Shown here one piece after another: positions 47,411 to 50,158 of a DNA stretch of 50,158 nucleotides. Under the pieces are notes generated by a model. That model worked only from the letters and a program-made list of their open reading frames with translations. It did not search any database and was not told the origin of the DNA. Position 1 is the stretch's first letter, and each line of letters starts with the position of its first letter. Source of the stretch: Candidatus Atopostipes pullistercoris (GTDB taxonomy: Bacteria; Bacillota; Bacilli; Lactobacillales; Carnobacteriaceae_A); assembly GCA_019116785.1 (NCBI GenBank), contig DXAZ01000086.1:1-50158 (forward strand). The letters are read 5' to 3'. Made by a program: the position numbers and the translations under genes.

Positions 47411-48694
47411 TTAGTGTTTGTCTTTTGTTTCTAGAAATACTTGATCTTTTATTGGCTTTTCTAATAGAGCTAAGCGTGTCATGTTTAAAGCTGACAATAC
47501 GGAGTTTCGGCGGTTTCTGTCCCTTTTATAGCCGAAATGGAATTTTTTGGCAAAGGTTTCTTTTCCTTTTTGGGCTAGGCCAATCCAAACCGTTCCAGGG
47601 AGTTCTCCTTCAAGGGAAGAGGGACCAGCGACTCCAGTGAGCGATATGGCTAGATCTGCGTTAAAAAGTTGTCTTGCATTTTCAGCCATTTCGATTGCGC
47701 ATTGAGCACTGACGACGCCATGTTTTTCAAGCGTTTCTGTTGAGACTTTTAGGACATGATGTTTAATTTGCTCGCTATAGGTGACGATTCCACCTTCGAA
47801 AATTTCACTGGATTCAGGCTCACTGGAAATGACATCGAGAAATGAGCCGCCTGTTAAGCTTTCGGCTGCAGTAATTGTCTTTCCTTGTTCTTTTAATAAT
47901 TGTTTGACGATGTGAGTTAAATGTTTTTCATCTTCTCCATAAATATAATCACCAATGCATTCTTTCACTTTTTTTGCAGTTTCGCTGAGCAGTTTTTCTG
48001 CCTTGTCTTCGGTACTTGCTCGCGCAGTAATTTGGATTTTGGCTTCATCCTTTTCAAAGTAAATGCCGACAAATGGATTCTTTTCATATTGAATGAGAGA
48101 GTCTAATTGGTCATTGAGTTGACTAAGAGTGAGGCCGTAAACGGAGTATTTTTTGGTTTTAATGATGGGCTGATTGAGCACTTCTTTAACAATGAGCGGA
48201 TAGGCCTTTTCTAAAAACATGGGCTTAAGTTCATCAAAAGGTCCGGGTAACAGAATGTAGGTAGTATTTTCTTGAGTATAAAGAAAACCTGCAGCTAGAC
48301 CTGTAACATTTTCTAAAAGTGTAGAGTTCATTAGAATCATTGCTTGAAGTTGATTATACTTAGGCATGGTGAGACCGGAATTTTGATGATAAGAAATTAT
48401 TCGGTTTTGTGTTTCGTTATCTAACACTAAGGGGACGTTTAAATATTCGGAAAGCGTCTTTTTGGTAATGTCATTTTTACCAGGGCCTAACCCTCCTGTA
48501 ATCACAATTAAATCTGATCGTTTTTCCGCAAGTTCAAGGGCTTCTTTCAAATCTTCCGTATCCTCTTTAAGCATGACACTTCGATCAACAGAAATTCCTA
48601 AAGGGGTTAACTCTTGCGCTAAAAAACACGCATTTTCGTTGACCACTTGACCTCTAAGTAAATGAGAATTGATGGCAATGATTTCGGCTTTCAT
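47411..48694 (-). CDS. cinA: CinA, competence/damage-inducible, NMN deamidase family
   Basis: Two domains: an N-terminal MoCF/COG1058 domain (residues 1-170) and a C-terminal pyridine-nucleotide amidase domain (about 255-415). The C-terminal part is well kept (AESLTGGSF, GGIVTYS, GVVSAQCAIEMA, LTGVAGP). The N-terminal part has unusual changes: the common GTELLLGQ is replaced by NSHLLRGQ, and GPTKDD by GPGKND. The pyrophosphatase activity may therefore be weakened. The length of 427 residues is normal. GGAGGG precedes the ATG. In many Gram-positives cinA lies beside recA; that neighbour is absent here. Confidence 0.93.
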   Translation of the reverse strand: MKAEIIAINSHLLRGQVVNENACFLAQELTPLGISVDRSVMLKEDTEDLKEALELAEKRSDLIVITGGLGPGKNDITKKTLSEYLNVPLVLDNETQNRIISYHQNSGLTMPKYNQLQAMILMNSTLLENVTGLAAGFLYTQENTTYILLPGPFDELKPMFLEKAYPLIVKEVLNQPIIKTKKYSVYGLTLSQLNDQLDSLIQYEKNPFVGIYFEKDEAKIQITARASTEDKAEKLLSETAKKVKECIGDYIYGEDEKHLTHIVKQLLKEQGKTITAAESLTGGSFLDVISSEPESSEIFEGGIVTYSEQIKHHVLKVSTETLEKHGVVSAQCAIEMAENARQLFNADLAISLTGVAGPSSLEGELPGTVWIGLAQKGKETFAKKFHFGYKRDRNRRNSVLSALNMTRLALLEKPIKDQVFLETKDKH

Positions 48695-48844
48695 GGGATC
48701 CCTCCAAAGTAAAATACGTTGTGTTTTCCTATACCCTAGTATACGCTTAAAAAAACCTGATTCAAAATGACCTTGTTATTCTTTGTCATTTTGAAATTTT
48801 TTGATATGGATGAGTGGCTGAAATTAAGAATAGGAAAGTAGTTT

Positions 48845-49474
48845 TTATTCAGTGAGTGGCTGGAATTCGTCTGTATTCTCATTGTAAATAAGAACCGTTC
48901 CAGAATCAATGTCGTAATGCCAAGCTTCTAGAGTGAGTTCTCCATGTTCAACACGCTTTTGAATTTGAGGGTATTCGTATAAATGCTGGAGTTGTTCAAT
49001 GACATTTTCTCTTTCCATTAGGGTAGCTTTTGAGAACTCTTCTGTTTTTGTTTGCTTTTCTTCAACTTTTTTTTGAAGGTGGGCTAATGGTTTTAGATAT
49101 TCTTTTGTATAAGGAAGATCGGTTAAAGCTTCAGTTCCTAAAAGAGCAGCCGCACAGCCGCCACAATTTGAATGGCCACAAATAATAATTTGTTCGACCT
49201 TTAAAACTTTGATGGCATATTCAATAGACGAGAAGGTAGTGAAGTCAAAAGGGACTATTTGTAAAGAGGGAACAGTATTTGCGATATTTCGGATTGTAAA
49301 AATTTCTCCTGGCAAACTATTAGTGATCAATTCAGGGCTTACTCTGGAATCCGAACAAGCAATAAAAAGCGTATGAGGCTGCTGCTTGTCTTTTAAGCTG
49401 TGAAATAATTCTTCGTGTTCTTTATAGGTCTTTTTTTGAAAATGAGAAAGACCTCTTTTAATTATTGAATTCAT
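48845..49474 (-). CDS. Beta-class carbonic anhydrase
   Basis: Interconverts CO2 and bicarbonate. Zinc ligands Cys40 (in IACSDSR), His101 and Cys104 (in GHSNCGGC) are all present, as are the catalytic Asp42-Arg44 pair. The 209-residue length is typical of plant-type beta enzymes. Bicarbonate supply for carboxylases is the usual role in lactic acid bacteria. It is alone on the minus strand, 150 bases upstream of cinA with respect to transcription, in a gap holding no clear signal. Confidence 0.95.
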   Translation of the reverse strand: MNSIIKRGLSHFQKKTYKEHEELFHSLKDKQQPHTLFIACSDSRVSPELITNSLPGEIFTIRNIANTVPSLQIVPFDFTTFSSIEYAIKVLKVEQIIICGHSNCGGCAAALLGTEALTDLPYTKEYLKPLAHLQKKVEEKQTKTEEFSKATLMERENVIEQLQHLYEYPQIQKRVEHGELTLEAWHYDIDSGTVLIYNENTDEFQPLTE

Positions 49475-49645
49475 GTACTAGTGACTCCAATCTAAAATGG
49501 AATATAAAAATTGTACTATATTACAGATCTAAAAAGAACTTAAAAGATTACTGTTAGGTTGATTAAATGACACTTGTTTTTCAACGTATTTATCGCATTG
49601 ATAACTCACTGGAATATTTTATTGCATAAAAATTTTCATTTGGAA

Positions 49646-50055
49646 TGATACCACTCGGAAATCATTATTTTTTATGCGCAGGAGGCTCCATCGCTCGGAA
49701 ATTGTGGTATTTCACGCGCTGGAGTCGTCCATCGCTCAGGAATCGCGGAATCCCACGCGCTGGAGCCGTCCAGCCCCCAGAAAATGTAGAATCTCACGCG
49801 CTGGAGTCGTCCACCGCTCAGGAATCGCAGAATCCCACGCACGGGAGTAGTCTAGCTCCCAGAAAATGTAGAATTTCACGCGCGGAAACGGTCCATCGCT
49901 CAGGAATTGTGGTATTTCACGCGCAGGAGTAGTCCATCGCTCAGGAATCGCAGAATCCCACGCGCAGGAGTAGTCCATCGCTCAGGAATCGCAGGATCCC
50001 ACGCGCAGGAGTGATCCACCGCCCAAGAATCGCAGAATTCCACGCGCGGGAGATA
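49646..50055. repeat. 41-bp GC-rich tandem repeat array (9 good units plus a degenerate one)
   Basis: Units begin at 49687, 49728, 49769, 49810, 49851, 49892, 49933, 49974 and 50015, exactly 41 bases apart, with a decayed copy at about 49646. The conserved core runs TCCATCGCTCAGG, AATCGCAGAATCCC, ACGCGCAGGAGTAG with substitutions. It is clearly richer in G and C than the surrounding DNA. I find no strong hairpin within a unit and no spacers. The frame shifts each unit because 41 is not a multiple of three, so open frames across it are not genes. The 49475-50158 interval holds nothing else except a hairpin near its end. Confidence 0.9.
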
Positions 50056-50084
50056 TTTTTTTATTTAAAATTTGATCATACAAT

Positions 50085-50116
50085 AGAAAGTACTGAATTT
50101 ATTCAGATTACTTTCT
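50085..50116. other. Isolated hairpin after the 41-bp array
   Basis: AGAAAGTA (50085-50092) pairs with TACTTTCT (50109-50116), with an inner CTGAA/TTCAG helix around TTTA. No T run follows on either strand. It may belong to a gene beyond the window. Confidence 0.45.
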
Positions 50117-50158
50117 CTCTTCGTAGATAATTTTTGATTCTCTATAATAACTCCTGTA

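Noticed and set aside
49645-49978. Protein-coding frames on both strands across the 41-bp array
   Set aside because: 41 is not a multiple of three, the frames lack ribosome-binding sites, and the two strands both stay open only because the repeat lacks stops.
49646-50055. CRISPR array at the right edge
   Set aside because: Direct tandem units with substitutions and no spacers.

Overview
The window is the replication-origin neighbourhood of a low-GC Gram-positive chromosome. The gene order around dnaA (jag-yidC-rnpA-rpmH, oriC, dnaA-dnaN-yaaA-recF-gyrB-gyrA) and the rpsF-ssb-rpsR / gdpP-rplI-dnaB / walRKHIJ-htrA-rlmH blocks are those of Bacillota. The AT-rich coding, the H2O2-era glycerol genes (glpK, glpO/glpD, glpF plus a PTS-type dihydroxyacetone kinase), the PTS glucose permease and the lack of sporulation genes point to Lactobacillales. 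A member of Carnobacteriaceae is my best guess; that family assignment is inference, not something the sequence proves.

Layout. 1-600: an array of about nine 52-bp units, each able to form a hairpin. 628-8114 (minus strand): mnmG, mnmE, folC, jag, yidC, rnpA, rpmH, transcribed away from the origin. 8115-10311: a bipartite oriC, with one DnaA-box cluster upstream of dnaA and a second cluster with DnaA-trios and an AT-rich unwinding stretch between dnaA and dnaN. 10312-17636: dnaN, yaaA, recF, gyrB, gyrA. 17803-23961: a glycerol island, glpK-glpO-glpF converging on dhaK-dhaL-dhaM; both units carry CcpA (cre)-like sites at their promoters. 24211-30057: rpsF-ssb-rpsR, gdpP, rplI, dnaB, with two parS-like sites. 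30118-31551: two small envelope proteins and a stand-alone glucose-type EIIA. 31593-38945: the WalRK cell-wall two-component operon with walH, walI, walJ and htrA. 39097-39878: a dense DnaA-box cluster in front of rlmH, about 30 kb from oriC. 40034-47291: ptsG, an aminotransferase, a small membrane protein, a YghU-like glutathione transferase, a zinc-ribbon membrane protein, a glyoxalase II and a DUF368 (C55-P translocase family) protein. 47411-49474 (minus): cinA and a beta-carbonic anhydrase. 49646-50055: a GC-rich 41-bp tandem array, unlike the surrounding DNA.

How it fits together. Replication initiation (dnaA, dnaN, gyrase, SSB, DnaB), segregation signals (parS), translation (r-proteins, RNase P protein, tRNA and rRNA modification) and envelope homeostasis (YidC, WalRK, HtrA, DUF368, GdpP) are grouped near the origin. 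The glycerol island would import glycerol (GlpF), phosphorylate it (GlpK) and oxidise it to DHAP (GlpO), while DhaKLM would phosphorylate dihydroxyacetone using the PTS. The cre-like sites and a conserved HPr-target histidine in GlpK suggest that the PTS controls the whole island. I see no prophage, IS element, CRISPR array, tRNA or rRNA gene. The most unexplained items are the two tandem arrays at the window edges, the remote DnaA-box cluster before rlmH, the parS pair and a perfect 12-bp inverted repeat in front of folC.
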